From contig JAUCBJ010002830.1 in assembly GCA_032718475.1 (NCBI GenBank), positions 1-42,443 on the forward strand: a stretch of 42,443 nucleotides of DNA. The letters run 5' to 3'. The stretch is from Nemertoderma westbladi. Its lineage: Eukaryota > Xenacoelomorpha > Nemertodermatida > Nemertodermatidae. The notes below the pieces were generated by a model. That model ran no database searches. It saw only the letters and a list, made by a program, of their open reading frames with translations, and was not told where the DNA came from. Of this stretch, positions 7,043 to 17,440 are shown piece by piece. Every line of letters begins with the position of its first letter. The first letter of the stretch is position 1. The translations under genes and the position numbers were made by a program.

Positions 7043-9997
7043 ATGGAAGACGATGGTGAGGATCGGACATCGGTAGAGTCACTAGCGATTCAATCAGTTG
7101 ATTCGGCGGATATCTGCCGGGTTTGCCGTGGGGAGGGGACTGCCGACAATCCACTCTACTACCCATGCATCTGTATGGGCAGTATCAAGTTCATCCACCA
7201 GGACTGCCTGATGGAATGGCTGAGCCACAGTCGCAAGGAGTACTGCGAACTCTGCAAACACCAGTTCCAATTCAAACCCATTTACTTACCCGATATGCCG
7301 AAGCACCTCCCGGTTAAGGATCTCGTTTGCGGTGTCTTCACCACGGCTATCACGGGGCTGCGCTTCTGGGTTCATTATAGTCTCGTTATATTCGCGTGGC
7401 TAGCCGTAGTTCCCATATCGGCCTGCCGTATATACCGATGTCTGTTCGCCGGTACAGTCCGATCGTTGTTAACGCTCCCTTTGGATATCATCTCCACTGA
7501 GCACATCGTCACGGACATTCTCCAGGGCTGTTTCATCGTGGCTTGCAGCCTCTGCGCCTTCATCTGTTTGGTTTGGCTACGCGAGCAGATTCTCCAGGGC
7601 GGTGTGCCGGACTGGCTGGAGCGAGATCCCTTGGTTAACTTCATGGCACATAACCTTATGGGCCACGGCATCAATCATGGTAATCCGGCGCCGGTTATCC
7701 CGGTGGGCGGTCCCAATGCGGTGCCCGAAGATCCGGGCGTTCTAGTGGTGGAACCGGAAGGTGGTGGTGCCCCCGAAGACGCCCCGCCTGAACCCATGGG
7801 CGCACCTGCGGGTGCCCCTGCTGCACCTGTGGGCGTCCATGCTGCACCGGCGGACGACCCTGCTGCACCGGCGGACGACCCTGCTGCACCGGTGGGTGTC
7901 CCAATAGGCGACCCTCCCGCCCATGCGGTTGCAGCCCCCCATGATCCAGCCCCCGCCCCCCACGGTCCACCCCCCGCCCCCCAGGAACCCGCCCTCCCTG
8001 CGTTCGACGCTATTATAGCCCCAGCTGCCCCCGAGGAACTCACCTGGGAACGAATGCTCGGTCTCGATGGTTCCTTTATCTTCCTCGAACACGTCCTCTG
8101 GGTCACCGCGCTCAACACCACCTTCACCATACTCCTCGCCTTCCTCCCCTACCACATCGGTCGTCTCTGGGTCGGCCGTTTCGAGAGGCTCGACTCCTCT
8201 CTCAACCACTCCCGCTTCCAGGGCCTCATCACCACCTTCCTGGGCTACATAGCAATCTCCCTCTTTCTCCTCACTGGGTTTACCGTCGCCAACCGCGCCC
8301 GACTGAAGCGGATCAAACGCGCCCTCGGCCTCGCCTACATCAGCATCAAGGTCTGCATTCTCTGCTCCCTCGAGCTCGGTGTCTTTCCCCTCGCTTGCGG
8401 TTGGTGGATTGACGTCTGCGCCCTGGATCTCCTTAGCTCCTCTCTCAAGGACCGCATCGCTACCTTCCACCACTCTCCTACAACCTCCACCTTCCTCCAT
8501 TGGGTTCTCGGTATGATCTTCGTCTTCTACATCGCATCCTTCGTTATGCTCCTGCGAGAGGTTGTAAAGCCCCGCGTCCTGTGGTTCCTTCGCAACCTCA
8601 ATGATCCCGACTTCAACCCCATCCAGGAGATGATCCACCTCCCCCTCGTCCTCCATCTACGCCGTTTCATTGTCTCCGCCATTTTCTTCGGTGTCTCCAT
8701 CTACATTCTCCTCCACCTCCCCATCCAGACAGTTAAATCGGTCTTCACTTCGGTTCTTCCCTACAACGTTCAGCTCAACAACGACGCAGCAGTGAGCGAG
8801 CTCAGCCTCGAGCTGCTCCTTCTGCAGGTCATTCTCCCGGCGTTGTTGGAGCAGGGGCAGACGCGACGGTGGTTGAAGAGTCTGGTGCGGGCATGGGTAG
8901 TGGGTGCAGCGTGGGCGTTGGACCTCCGGGGCTACCTGCTGGGGGAGGAACCGGTGCGCGAGCGGCCCTTAGAGCAGCCCGGCGAGCAGGAGGAGGATGT
9001 GGGAGTCAACGATGAGGAGGAATGGGAAGACGTGGAGGAGTGGGAGGAGGATAACAACGATCTGGGACTGCTGGGAGGTGGGTTGCAGGCGGCGCACATG
9101 GCGTTATTGCAGAACCACCAACCCACAGCGGCGGCGGACGACGCCCCCTACAGACGGCCCTCGTGGTTCGGTGCTCGACTCATCCTCCTTGTCATCGCTA
9201 TGTTCGTTAGTCTATACGGAGTCAGCGTCCTCGTTGTCGTCGTCCCGCCCACCGTCGGCCGGTTTCTCATGTCCTTCTGGCTGGGCGACAAGTCGCAGGT
9301 CCACGAACTCTACACGTGCGCTACCGGGCTCTACGTGTGCTGGTTCGTCGTCAGGGTCACGCTGGGTGCGTTCTCTATCGCGCCGCACGGCCTCGTCGTG
9401 CTCTTCGATAAGGCCGTAGAGTGGGTCGGTATCGCGATGAAGGCTGTCGTTGTCGGCTTCGCTCTCTTCCTCGTTATCCCACTGCTCTTGGGACTCATCT
9501 TCGAGTTGGTTATCGTGACGCCAATCCGGGTCCCCCTTAATCAGACTCCGATATACTTCCCGTGGCAGGACTGGGTTCTCGGTGTCCTCCATGCTAAGAT
9601 TGTCTGCGCCGTCACCCTCATCGGCCCGCCGTGGCACTTCAAGAATGTTCTTGAAACTGTCTACCAGAACGGCGTTCGCAATCTCAATCTCACCTTCACC
9701 GTTCACCACCTGGTGTTTCCGGTTCTGGCTTTGCTTCTTCTCACATTGTGCGTTCCCTACACCGTCGCTCACTCGCTGACGCCGCTGTTTGTAAGCGATT
9801 CGGACGCTCGCGTCTTCGTGATTCGACGTATCTATCCAGGGATTTTGGTACTAACCGTGCTATTGACTTTCTGTTGGTGGCAGTTGAAGCAGGTCATAAA
9901 ACTCTACCAACACATCCGTGACGATAAATATCTGATTGGGCGACGACTAATTAATTACGAGAGGAAACAACAAGCGGTTAATGTTCCCAATGCATAA
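7043..9997 (+). CDS. MARCHF6: MARCHF6/TEB4/Doa10-type ER E3 ubiquitin ligase (984 aa)
   Basis: MARCHF6 is a multi-pass ER ubiquitin ligase acting in ER-associated degradation, with sterol-pathway substrates such as squalene monooxygenase in other animals. The RING-CH finger is complete (C25, C28, C42, C44, H52, C55, C68, C71). Membrane segments follow from about 110. Family blocks include EELTWERMLGLDGS (331-344), LREVVKPRVLWFLRNLNDPDFNP (504-526, the TEB4/Doa10 domain region), VSELSLELLLLQV (584-596) and PWQDWVLGVLHAKI (840-853). The conserved C-terminal element DKYLIGRRLINYERK (961-975) is intact. At 984 residues it exceeds the roughly 910 of the human protein. The excess is mostly a Pro/Ala-rich loop at 215-330 with 7-residue AAPADDP repeats, and there is an acidic loop at 646-672. 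The gene is intronless. Its GC-rich coding contrasts with neighbouring DNA. Confidence 0.97.
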   Translation: MEDDGEDRTSVESLAIQSVDSADICRVCRGEGTADNPLYYPCICMGSIKFIHQDCLMEWLSHSRKEYCELCKHQFQFKPIYLPDMPKHLPVKDLVCGVFTTAITGLRFWVHYSLVIFAWLAVVPISACRIYRCLFAGTVRSLLTLPLDIISTEHIVTDILQGCFIVACSLCAFICLVWLREQILQGGVPDWLERDPLVNFMAHNLMGHGINHGNPAPVIPVGGPNAVPEDPGVLVVEPEGGGAPEDAPPEPMGAPAGAPAAPVGVHAAPADDPAAPADDPAAPVGVPIGDPPAHAVAAPHDPAPAPHGPPPAPQEPALPAFDAIIAPAAPEELTWERMLGLDGSFIFLEHVLWVTALNTTFTILLAFLPYHIGRLWVGRFERLDSSLNHSRFQGLITTFLGYIAISLFLLTGFTVANRARLKRIKRALGLAYISIKVCILCSLELGVFPLACGWWIDVCALDLLSSSLKDRIATFHHSPTTSTFLHWVLGMIFVFYIASFVMLLREVVKPRVLWFLRNLNDPDFNPIQEMIHLPLVLHLRRFIVSAIFFGVSIYILLHLPIQTVKSVFTSVLPYNVQLNNDAAVSELSLELLLLQVILPALLEQGQTRRWLKSLVRAWVVGAAWALDLRGYLLGEEPVRERPLEQPGEQEEDVGVNDEEEWEDVEEWEEDNNDLGLLGGGLQAAHMALLQNHQPTAAADDAPYRRPSWFGARLILLVIAMFVSLYGVSVLVVVVPPTVGRFLMSFWLGDKSQVHELYTCATGLYVCWFVVRVTLGAFSIAPHGLVVLFDKAVEWVGIAMKAVVVGFALFLVIPLLLGLIFELVIVTPIRVPLNQTPIYFPWQDWVLGVLHAKIVCAVTLIGPPWHFKNVLETVYQNGVRNLNLTFTVHHLVFPVLALLLLTLCVPYTVAHSLTPLFVSDSDARVFVIRRIYPGILVLTVLLTFCWWQLKQVIKLYQHIRDDKYLIGRRLINYERKQQAVNVPNA

Positions 9998-10107
9998 GGA
10001 AGACTGGCAACTCATGGAATAGTAAATATCGGTATACATCTATATTTTTTATTTATTTATTATATATTCTAAATGTAGTATTCCATGGTTGATAATGTCG
10101 ACCAATA
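9998..10107 (+). other. Start of MARCHF6 3' flank
   Basis: AT-rich sequence directly after the stop. No AATAAA occurs close by. The first one downstream that I noticed is at 10759-10764, inside the palindromic element, so the 3' end of the transcript may run into that element or use a variant signal. Confidence 0.4.
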
Positions 10108-10898
10108 ATATAGTCAAGTATCTTAAAAAAAATCACTCCTTAAAGTTACCAAAAAAAAAATCAGCCCAAATATTCGTCATTGATTAATAATTCACTATTT
10201 TTTATAGCAGATTGTATTCTACAGTTTCTAAGGTATAAAGAAAATAATTTAAAATATTTATTTAATGTCATGTGGACAAGTATTAACCCACTATTAAATA
10301 TAAGTTTGATTGTGTAATTTTTTTACCCAAAAAAAGTTTTTGTAATTTTTCTAAAGTTTTTATTTTTACCACGAAAATACTTTTCTTTCAGCTAATTTCG
10401 CCAATAATGGCATTGATTACATGTCTTTATAGCCTTTAGAGAGGATATATACCTAATAGTATGTAGTTACAGGTTTGGGAGAAAATGACTGATTTTTTTG
10501 TGCCGTAAAATTTCGCAATGTTCCAAAAAAAATCATTAACTGGCTTTCAGCCGAAACTATTTCTATTAGTTAGCCACTGCAATTGAAAGAACAACAAGAC
10601 TTCTAATTGATTGTTTAATTATAATAATATTTCAAATAGCTATGTTTTCAGTATTATGTTTGAGATTTTTATTTTGGAACGATGATTTTTTTTGGTAATT
10701 TCAGACCAAAAAAATCAGTCATTTTTCTGAATATTTCAGAAGTTTCCCTTTCCATAAGAATAAATTGCATAACAAGTGGGTAGTAGTGGCGAATGGGCAA
10801 GGAATATAACTGACCCATATGAACATTTGTTCATCAACATGATTCAATGGCATTGCTTAAAAACTGAAAAGTGATTTTTTTAAGCTACTTGACTATAT
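10108..10898. mobile_element. Nested palindromic (foldback-like) element
   Basis: Outer arms at 10108-10137 and 10870-10898 are inverted copies with one mismatch and one base of length difference (core ATATAGTCAAGTA). Inside are a perfect 19-bp inverted pair, 10482-10500 and 10707-10725, and a perfect 14-bp pair, 10523-10536 and 10682-10695. No coding frame is present. The nested arms would let one strand fold into a long stem. This is probably a non-autonomous element, lying 111 bp after the MARCHF6 stop. Confidence 0.55.
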
Positions 10899-11372
10899 CT
10901 GTTGCCAACTACGAGAAAGTATTCCAATGATAGCCTATGGGGTAGGGGTGGGTTGTAACGAGATCAACTTTTTCAGAAATGTTTTTTCTTTTTTTCAATG
11001 TATTTTTGGATCCTTTACCTTTTTAAATGTTGGATTAAAAATTAAATTCCCTCTATAAAGCTAACTCAAACATTTGAAGTTATGTTTCTATGCCTGGATC
11101 GGCTTTTATCATTATTCCTCCGTAATAATATAATAAACTTAAAACTTTCTAACTAAGACACCCGTGGCAATTCTCGAGTAAATATCCGCCAAGTTTTGTG
11201 TCTCTTATATTTTTGTTACATTGCCTCGGTAGCCGTTTAACGTTCCATTTTGTTGTTGTTATTTATTAGCAGTTAATAGGCGTATAGAATAGTAATAATA
11301 ATACTGATGGCGTCCTGTTTGTGGGTGTTTTAGGTAGAAAATCTATAAAAAATAAATAAGGAAAGAATATTA
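10899..11372. other. AT-rich spacer
   Basis: No gene, RNA or repeat that I can support. Two AATAAA-like words occur, but neither is near a coding frame. Confidence 0.5.
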
Positions 11373-11988
11373 TACCGTATCTACTCGAATATTCTAGAGT
11401 ATATATCGGGGGTTGTTCATAAACGACATCACAGCCGCTAGACGCCCACGTGACGTCACAATATTTGGAATATTATTGTGCTTTAATTGAGGGGCTCCCC
11501 CGCAAATTTTACGCCGTATCATAATGTGATTCCATCAAATTGGATACAAAGTTGCACGTCACTCCTCCTTACTAGATGTAGAAAAATTGGGGTGATTGGT
11601 GGGGAGCCACCGAATTGAGACATTATATTTCGGGGCATGGTGTGCCTTTAGTTTAGCAAAGTACTTTACATGACTTTACTGCCTCTGCTGTGGGAAAACA
11701 AAGCAAGGCTATATATAGCAATTGTATTGCATTGTTTTTTTATTGCATTGTGTTTATCATGTAAATGTGAATAGACTGTGTAAATATATCAATTATGTAT
11801 ATTATTGTGGTTGACGTCGAGGTGTTAACCCAATATAAATTGATTGATATGAAATAATTGTTTGCCCCATCACATGGCTCGCCCCATCTACATGTATTTA
11901 TAAATGACCGTGTTTAACTGATGGGTTGTGGTGTGGCTCTATTTCCACGTTTATTCGAGTCAGGGTGCGTTTTCGAGTAAATACGGTA
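11373..11988. mobile_element. MITE-like element with TACCGTAT...CTCGAAT termini
   Basis: The left terminus (11373-11389, TACCGTATCTACTCGAA) is inverted at the right (11972-11988) with one mismatch. The interior of about 580 bp is non-coding and includes GTTGTTCATAAACGAC at about 11412, a word reminiscent of other short elements, so one element may be inserted in another. Both ends are flanked by TAT, compatible with a TA-type target site, but this is too short to prove insertion. Confidence 0.5.
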
Positions 11989-12206
11989 TTTAGTTCTATG
12001 GAGTACAGCATTAGTATTCTGGAATACAAATTAGTTGGTAGTAAGAAAGTATATTATTTGTGTACAAATGGCTAACTGCTTATAATTTCTATTTAAATTT
12101 GGTCATAGTTTATATCGGCGGTTCTGAGTTATCAATTATTGTTTAATGGTATCTAAGTAATACTGAATTAATTAAGGCTTCAATTTGTGTCAACTGTAAA
12201 AATTAT

Positions 12207-12241
12207 CCGAAACGCTCAACCAACTGAGCTACCCCGCCTTC
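12207..12241 (-). repeat. tRNA-like A-box fragment (SINE remnant?)
   Basis: The minus strand reads GGGGTAGCTCAGTTGGTTGA. TAGCTCAGTTGG (12220-12231) fits the RNA polymerase III A-box and a tRNA D-arm perfectly. No anticodon arm or B-box follows, so this is not a complete tRNA. A decayed tRNA-derived SINE head is the simplest reading. Confidence 0.4.
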
Positions 12242-12680
12242 CTGACATAAATAGCGCATCATTATTTCTAATTTTTCTGATTGTTAAAATATTAAGAAAA
12301 ATAATGAATTAAATCATTATTACGTATTAAGATAACGTTAATAAATTATACTGATACCTCAGAACCACCGTTCCAAATCTCAATCTAAATGCTATATATA
12401 AACTGCTGTTAGTATTTGAATGATGTATTGATATTTTCTGGTGCGAACTTGATGGTGTTTTCAAGTAATATAATAATATATTTTAAGCGTTGGAAATTGT
12501 GCCAGAAATAAATGGTTTTCTTCATTAACTAACATGACTCAAGATGGGGTTGCCTCACGTAGCCGTATACGTTTTCGAGACATGGAGAACCAGAACATCG
12601 GGGAACATGGTCCCGTTAAATCATAACATCCCATTGGTCTTGTTAATCAGTTCGATATAGTTTGTCCCTCGAGAGATAAT
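12242..12680. other. AT-rich spacer
   Basis: No supported gene or RNA. Only chance short frames are present. Confidence 0.5.
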
Positions 12681-13110
12681 GGCCCGTATGCATAAAACAG
12701 TCGTAAATTTACGTCCATCGTAACTCTAAATGAATCGTAAGTTTGATTACGACTATCGTAGCCACGATTATCGTATATTGGTATGCATAAAACTGTTTAC
12801 GATTAATCGTGCTTCCGATTATCGTAATTTAGATACGATGCTATTTTTACGATGCTATTTTAGAGTGTTGCTGGGCAACTCTGTAAACAATACTGCGAAA
12901 ATCTGAGATTCCTATTATGTTCCTTATTATTACAATATAATTCACGACTGTTGTATTGTTTTATAGGTAGCCTTAGCAACAGTATCCTATACTACCTTTT
13001 AGCCAATAAAAATTGAGTTCAATGTAAACTGGGGCAGATCGTAACTTTAATACTCGATAGAGAGCACCCTTAAATTTACGATCGAAATGAATCGTAAGTT
13101 TACAATCAAA
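12681..13110. repeat. ATCGTAA-rich repeat element
   Basis: Many copies of TCGTAA/TTACGA lie in both orientations. GTATGCATAAAAC occurs at 12687-12699 and 12781-12793, and the 17-mer AAATGAATCGTAAGTTT is duplicated exactly at 12728-12744 and 13085-13101. This looks like a non-autonomous element or a duplicated fragment of one. No coding content was seen. Confidence 0.45.
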
Positions 13111-13325
13111 GGGTCTTCTTATATTAATAAACTAACAAGAGTCTAAGATTATAGAACAGAATGGGACATAATATAACAAAACAATAATACAACAAACATT
13201 TTTTATATTGTTCCCGTTCAGTGTTAGTGTATTTTTAGTATTAGTGTAATTTTAAGATAAAATAAAAAAAAATTCATAAGGGAATAAGTAATTAGACAGA
13301 CAGGATGCTTGAATAGTGCATGTAA

Positions 13326-13406
13326 CATCCGCATGTCACATCCGCATGCCATGGATGCGGAAGCGGATGAAAAATATCATGCGGATATCCGCGGATGCGG
13401 ACATCC
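13326..13406. repeat. GCGGAT/ATCCGC palindromic cluster
   Basis: At least six GCGGAT or ATCCGC words in both orientations fall within 80 bp, ending in ACATCCCTAATACT. Such clusters are seen at the ends of some hAT-like elements, but the partner end is not identified here, so the assignment is weak. Confidence 0.4.
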
Positions 13407-13410
13407 CTAA

Positions 13411-14747
13411 TACTAACACAAATTTAGTTCATAGTTCACAGATAACTTTAGGGATTTCGCAATCTTCAACCCTCCGCTATCAGTTAGCCAGTAGTGCACG
13501 TGCACAATAACACAATTTAAAATTACCCCCAAAAGGATTCAATCGTTTTGTAGAGCTTGACAAGTCAGTAGAGTACAGCAGGTTATTTCTATGTAAAGTA
13601 TAAGTCGTTGTAGACTTTGAATAAAACGCATTCCGAACTAGAACTGAATTTTAGACTTTGGATATGAATGTTGTAGATCTTAGGCGAAGTTTCTTTCTGT
13701 GAGTTTTCCCAACGTCTACATTTTCCGCGGTCTACAAACGGTTATCCAAAGTCGACTGATTTAAGGCTCGGCGTGGACAAACAGTTGATTTCTATCGAAT
13801 GTGATTTATTTCATGGTTGAGTACCTTGGAAGTATTTAATATAGTGGTGACTCAATATAAACACGTCAACGTAACCAATTTTATAGCACCTTGAAAATTG
13901 ACTTCATGATCTACATTTTTATGTTATTTACCTATAGTTGGTGTTAAATTCTTGGCAATAGCTTCGCCATAGGAGATGATATGGTCACATCAATTGGTTA
14001 TAGAAAGCACATAAAATTATCTTCAAAATGGGCTCGTATTTGTGCCACTAGAACTCATTTAAACCAGTAATAGTGAACCTTCAAAGTTCGGTAATATTTT
14101 ATGAGAAGACCCATATTTTCAACCCCCATGTTTCCAGTGACGAAATAAATATGTATTTTAAGTCGTGTTTATGTCCTGAACCAAATTTTCATATTGTCTC
14201 ACATTGTCTCTTTAAAACATATAAAAACTAAAACATATGTCTGTCTTGGGTATCTCTGGAGCTGCGTACTAAAACGTATAAGTTTAAAGTTGCGCCCAAG
14301 ATCTACACTGGATCTACTATAAACTATAAACAGCAAAAATACAAAATGAAAATACGATTGATAGTTATTGTCAATCGTTATAAATAAAGTATGTTCATTT
14401 TGTGGGGTTTATCAAGAGCTACAAAACAAACCCAAAATTGTCGAATTACGTTCACGCAATCAAAAGATATGATATTTACAGTTTTTGCTGAACTTTTGCC
14501 GGTTGAAAGAATATTTACATTGGCAAAATTCTCTAAATGTTGGGCAATCGAAAAATTCGACAAAATTATATAAAACTGGTAGAGTGAGGAAAATTCGGAG
14601 AACGAAGATATTATAAATTAATGTTAATGAAAAACTCGAGACGGGGGGGGGGGTAATGTAGTATTGAACGAAAATTTTAATCGGATCAAGTACTACTGTA
14701 GTATACTAAAAAAAGTATAATTTTTTCACAATTCTCGAGGCATTTTA
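13411..14747. other. Spacer without a recognisable gene
   Basis: AT-rich DNA with only short overlapping frames on both strands (for example near 14.4-14.57 kb) that show no family resemblance. A run of G lies at about 14644-14653. Confidence 0.5.
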
Positions 14748-14754
14748 TTTACCG

Positions 14755-14870
14755 AGCGCCAGCGAGTCCGGAGTGAGGTCCAGCCATTTGGTCTCGCCGG
14801 CATCCCACATCGCATCAGTGGCTGGAGTTTATATCGAACCCCGGACGGTAACTACTCCCAGCGCCTTGTG
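14755..14870 (-). repeat. Possible tRNA-derived SINE fragment
   Basis: A GC-rich island in AT-rich DNA. On the minus strand GGGGTTCGATATAAACTCC (14824-14842) partly fits the pol III B-box GGTTCGANNCC. No convincing A-box was found at the right spacing. This is a weak call. Confidence 0.25.
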
Positions 14871-15673
14871 GTAATAAGCAAAACATAAATAGAGAATATT
14901 GAAAAAAATATTCTATATACGTTTTTTCCCATGTAATACGTAATTTTATTCTTAAATTGGTACTTTTTTGTTGCTAATTCTTTAATAAAAGATAGAGCGA
15001 TATTTTTGTTACAAAATAAATTGAACTGCAGTATTTTACTATATTGCTTCCATAGTATCCATCCATCCTGTACTATTCAACTCCTGATACTGCCTTACTC
15101 AATTTTAAATAATTTAGTGTTCTCGAATATTTATTACGTAACTAGAGAGCCGCTTAACAACATAAACCAATATTGGATATTGAATTCCGTGTTGGAGTTC
15201 GCCTTTCAGACACTAAAGTTGCTACAACCTTTGAGTTTGTGAATGGATTTTGCTCAAATTACGTGCAAACCTTTTCTACTTCGGTGCTCTTTCAACAAAT
15301 ATAGTAAAATTTAAGAAATTCCCTACGGAAAATAGTGCATCTTTTTCTCCCGATTTTGGGTTTGGTGTATATTCTATATTCGAGCGAAAAAGTAACAACT
15401 TAAGAATAAAACTCTTGAATTTGCACCAGAAAATCCCCATTCAAACAGATGAACTGCCTACCTAAACTCCGCGTATAAAAATCTACAGAACTACACAGAT
15501 AAATAATTGATCTACTTATTATAATTCCATATCGATATCTGATAAAACGTCTAATACAATAATATAAATTTTCTAATAAATGTACCGGTATCCTGTTCAG
15601 TATAGGTACCAGTGCATAGGTTTAGGCTAGGCCTAGTCAACTAATGTTCCAAAAAAGCATTTCTTTCACATAA
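14871..15673. other. Spacer, 3' flank of the minus-strand gene
   Basis: No gene supported. Short frames at 15.0-15.47 kb on the plus strand have no resemblance to known proteins and skewed AT-rich composition. Confidence 0.5.
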
Positions 15674-16078
15674 TTATTTAAACAATTTGTTATGGTTTAG
15701 GACTCCACGGAAAGCGTTTTGGTTTCCCAACAAAAAGAATACGACGAATACAATGGCGAGGAATATCCCTAAACACGACGCGGCCACGATGCGTTTCTTC
15801 TTCAACCTTATGAATCCGTTCCCGCGCATAACTTCCTCGTATTTAATTAGCGGACGTCGACCGATTCCAAGATCGCCCGGGAATATCACAGGAACATCTT
15901 CGCTACCGGTAGCCGAAGCAGCAGTCTGTTGTCCTGATGTACCGGTAGTGTACTGATTTCTGTACAAATAAACCGCGTTATCCAGACCCTGAGCCCTTTG
16001 GTGGACCGACAATCCCGATCGGCACGGAATTATTCGCCGACACATTCCATAACTTGTTCCGAACATTAACGCCGCCAT
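15674..16078 (-). CDS. Small single-pass membrane protein, family not recognised (134 aa)
   Basis: I do not recognise this protein. The frame is open from ATG at 16078, which sits in a good context (A at -3, G at +4). The longer frame to 16177 starts only at a TTG and is not preferred. Composition looks like a real protein: a basic, Arg-rich N-terminal part (R14, R15, R20, R28), a Thr/Ser/Ala-rich middle (43-60), a folded-looking segment FPGDLGIGRRPLIKYEEVMR (66-85), three lysines (93-95), then one hydrophobic helix about 97-117 and a short tail. The Lys cluster before the helix suggests the N-terminal part faces the cytosol or matrix. The basic, acid-poor N-terminus would also fit a mitochondrial targeting signal. 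It may be one exon of a longer gene. Confidence 0.55.
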   Translation of the reverse strand: MAALMFGTSYGMCRRIIPCRSGLSVHQRAQGLDNAVYLYRNQYTTGTSGQQTAASATGSEDVPVIFPGDLGIGRRPLIKYEEVMRGNGFIRLKKKRIVAASCLGIFLAIVFVVFFLLGNQNAFRGVLNHNKLFK

Positions 16079-16391
16079 TATTATTATTAACTGACCTAAT
16101 TCAGTAATTCGTACGATATCTCCAATACCAAATACCGCAATACTGCTATAACATATAACAGTATAAGCAATACACAATACAGCAATACTCTGTCTGATAT
16201 TCAGATATTACAGTATGATTTTTCAGGATTTAGCCTACAAAATTAGGCCTAAGCAAAGCAGCTACCGGTATGCTAAATAATTTATATTATTCAATGCAGC
16301 GCTTAGCTACAAAATAATGCTAAAAAGTGCTCAAGAGAAAACACATTACCAAATTAGGGAAAGGGGCAATTTACAGTGGGACGTTATTCTA
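16079..16391. other. 5' flank of the minus-strand gene
   Basis: Contains repeated CAATAC/GTATTG words and TACCGGTA, but no distinct promoter element that I can support. Confidence 0.4.
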
Positions 16392-17270
16392 ACCAAAACA
16401 ATAAACGAAAGTCTATATTATTGGTTAGGCAGCTAGGGGCCTTACAGTTTTATTTTTGAGAGCAATCAGCTGTTCTTTGCGTCGATATTCCCCTGAAGAG
16501 GGATGAATTTTCATTGTATCGAAACACACCCCCCCCCCCCCCCCACCTCCCACCATCTGGTACCGCAGCATTACTTCTACTTGCCCAAACATCTCTTACA
16601 GTACAGTATGTTTATGTTTATCATGAACTTCTAGTTCTAGAATATTAATATACCTAAATAATAAATATAATAGATATGATATTCTAGAAGTCCATAATGG
16701 TTTATAATATATTGATAATGCTGCAATGCTTGAGTATTTGTGCCGAGCAACAGAGCTGCTATCCATTATCTATTAGCATACTGGACTGGGGGACAACCAG
16801 AATTGCTTTATAAAGATCGACTTCGGAGTATTGGTGAGAACGAATAACGCATGGCACTTGGATCTGTTTATTATGAGCTACTGTAACTCAGTCAGGATTC
16901 AATTCACAGTTATAACGATTCATATAATACAATGGTGGAACTCTTACTCATTGGAATAAGTTCGTAAGTTTGAATATGGATGGTACTGTAGTACTGTATG
17001 GGGGTAATCATCCACGTGCATGTGAATAGACGAATACCGCAGTATATGAAACTGGAATTCACCCATTATGTAATACAATACATAAACAACACAAAGAAAC
17101 GAACAAACAGTGCGCCGTACCTCAATGTTACAGTATTAGAAACTGGAGTACATTGGGGGAACCGAATTGAAATAAGTCACAGTAATGGGTGAGTACAAAA
17201 CAAAGACACCAATTAAAAGACCTCAAAATCTTGTAAAATGTGTTAACTTTCTTTTATTGTTTTGGTTCCC
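16392..17270. repeat. Inverted-repeat pair around AACCAAAACAATAAA
   Basis: AACCAAAACAATAAACGAAAG at the left is inverted around 17249-17270 with one mismatch. The same word, in the orientation TTTATTGTTTTGGTT, recurs inside the 68-bp tandem units at 19.2-19.5 kb, and the right copy is followed by TCTCTGTAACCTGCT as those units are. This marks a dispersed family across 16.4-19.5 kb. A poly-C run at about 16529-16544 lies inside. Confidence 0.5.
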
Positions 17271-17440
17271 TAACACGTCTCTGTAACCTGCTACAGTACT
17301 TTACTAACCTGAACCTTTAAATGGCAATGGGACTTAACGCTATTTGGGATTTAACGCTCGTGACCTAACGCGACTTTACCTCTTTGTTTTGTACAGAACG
17401 GACATAAAGTCTTGGGTCGTTGGTCTTTGTTTTATACTCA
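17190..17440. repeat. Short element with 18-bp inverted ends
   Basis: TGAGTACAAAACAAAGAC (17190-17207) is inverted at 17423-17440 with one mismatch. A second inverted copy of its 14-bp core lies at 17391-17404. The interior is non-coding. Probably a very short MITE or a rearranged fragment. Confidence 0.45.

Noticed and set aside
7675-8656. Minus-strand frames of 151 and 304 codons opposite MARCHF6
   Set aside because: Antisense shadows of a GC-rich conserved gene. Composition is dictated by MARCHF6 codons.
12207-12241. Complete tRNA gene on the minus strand
   Set aside because: The D-arm/A-box is perfect but no anticodon arm, T-arm or B-box follows within tRNA length.
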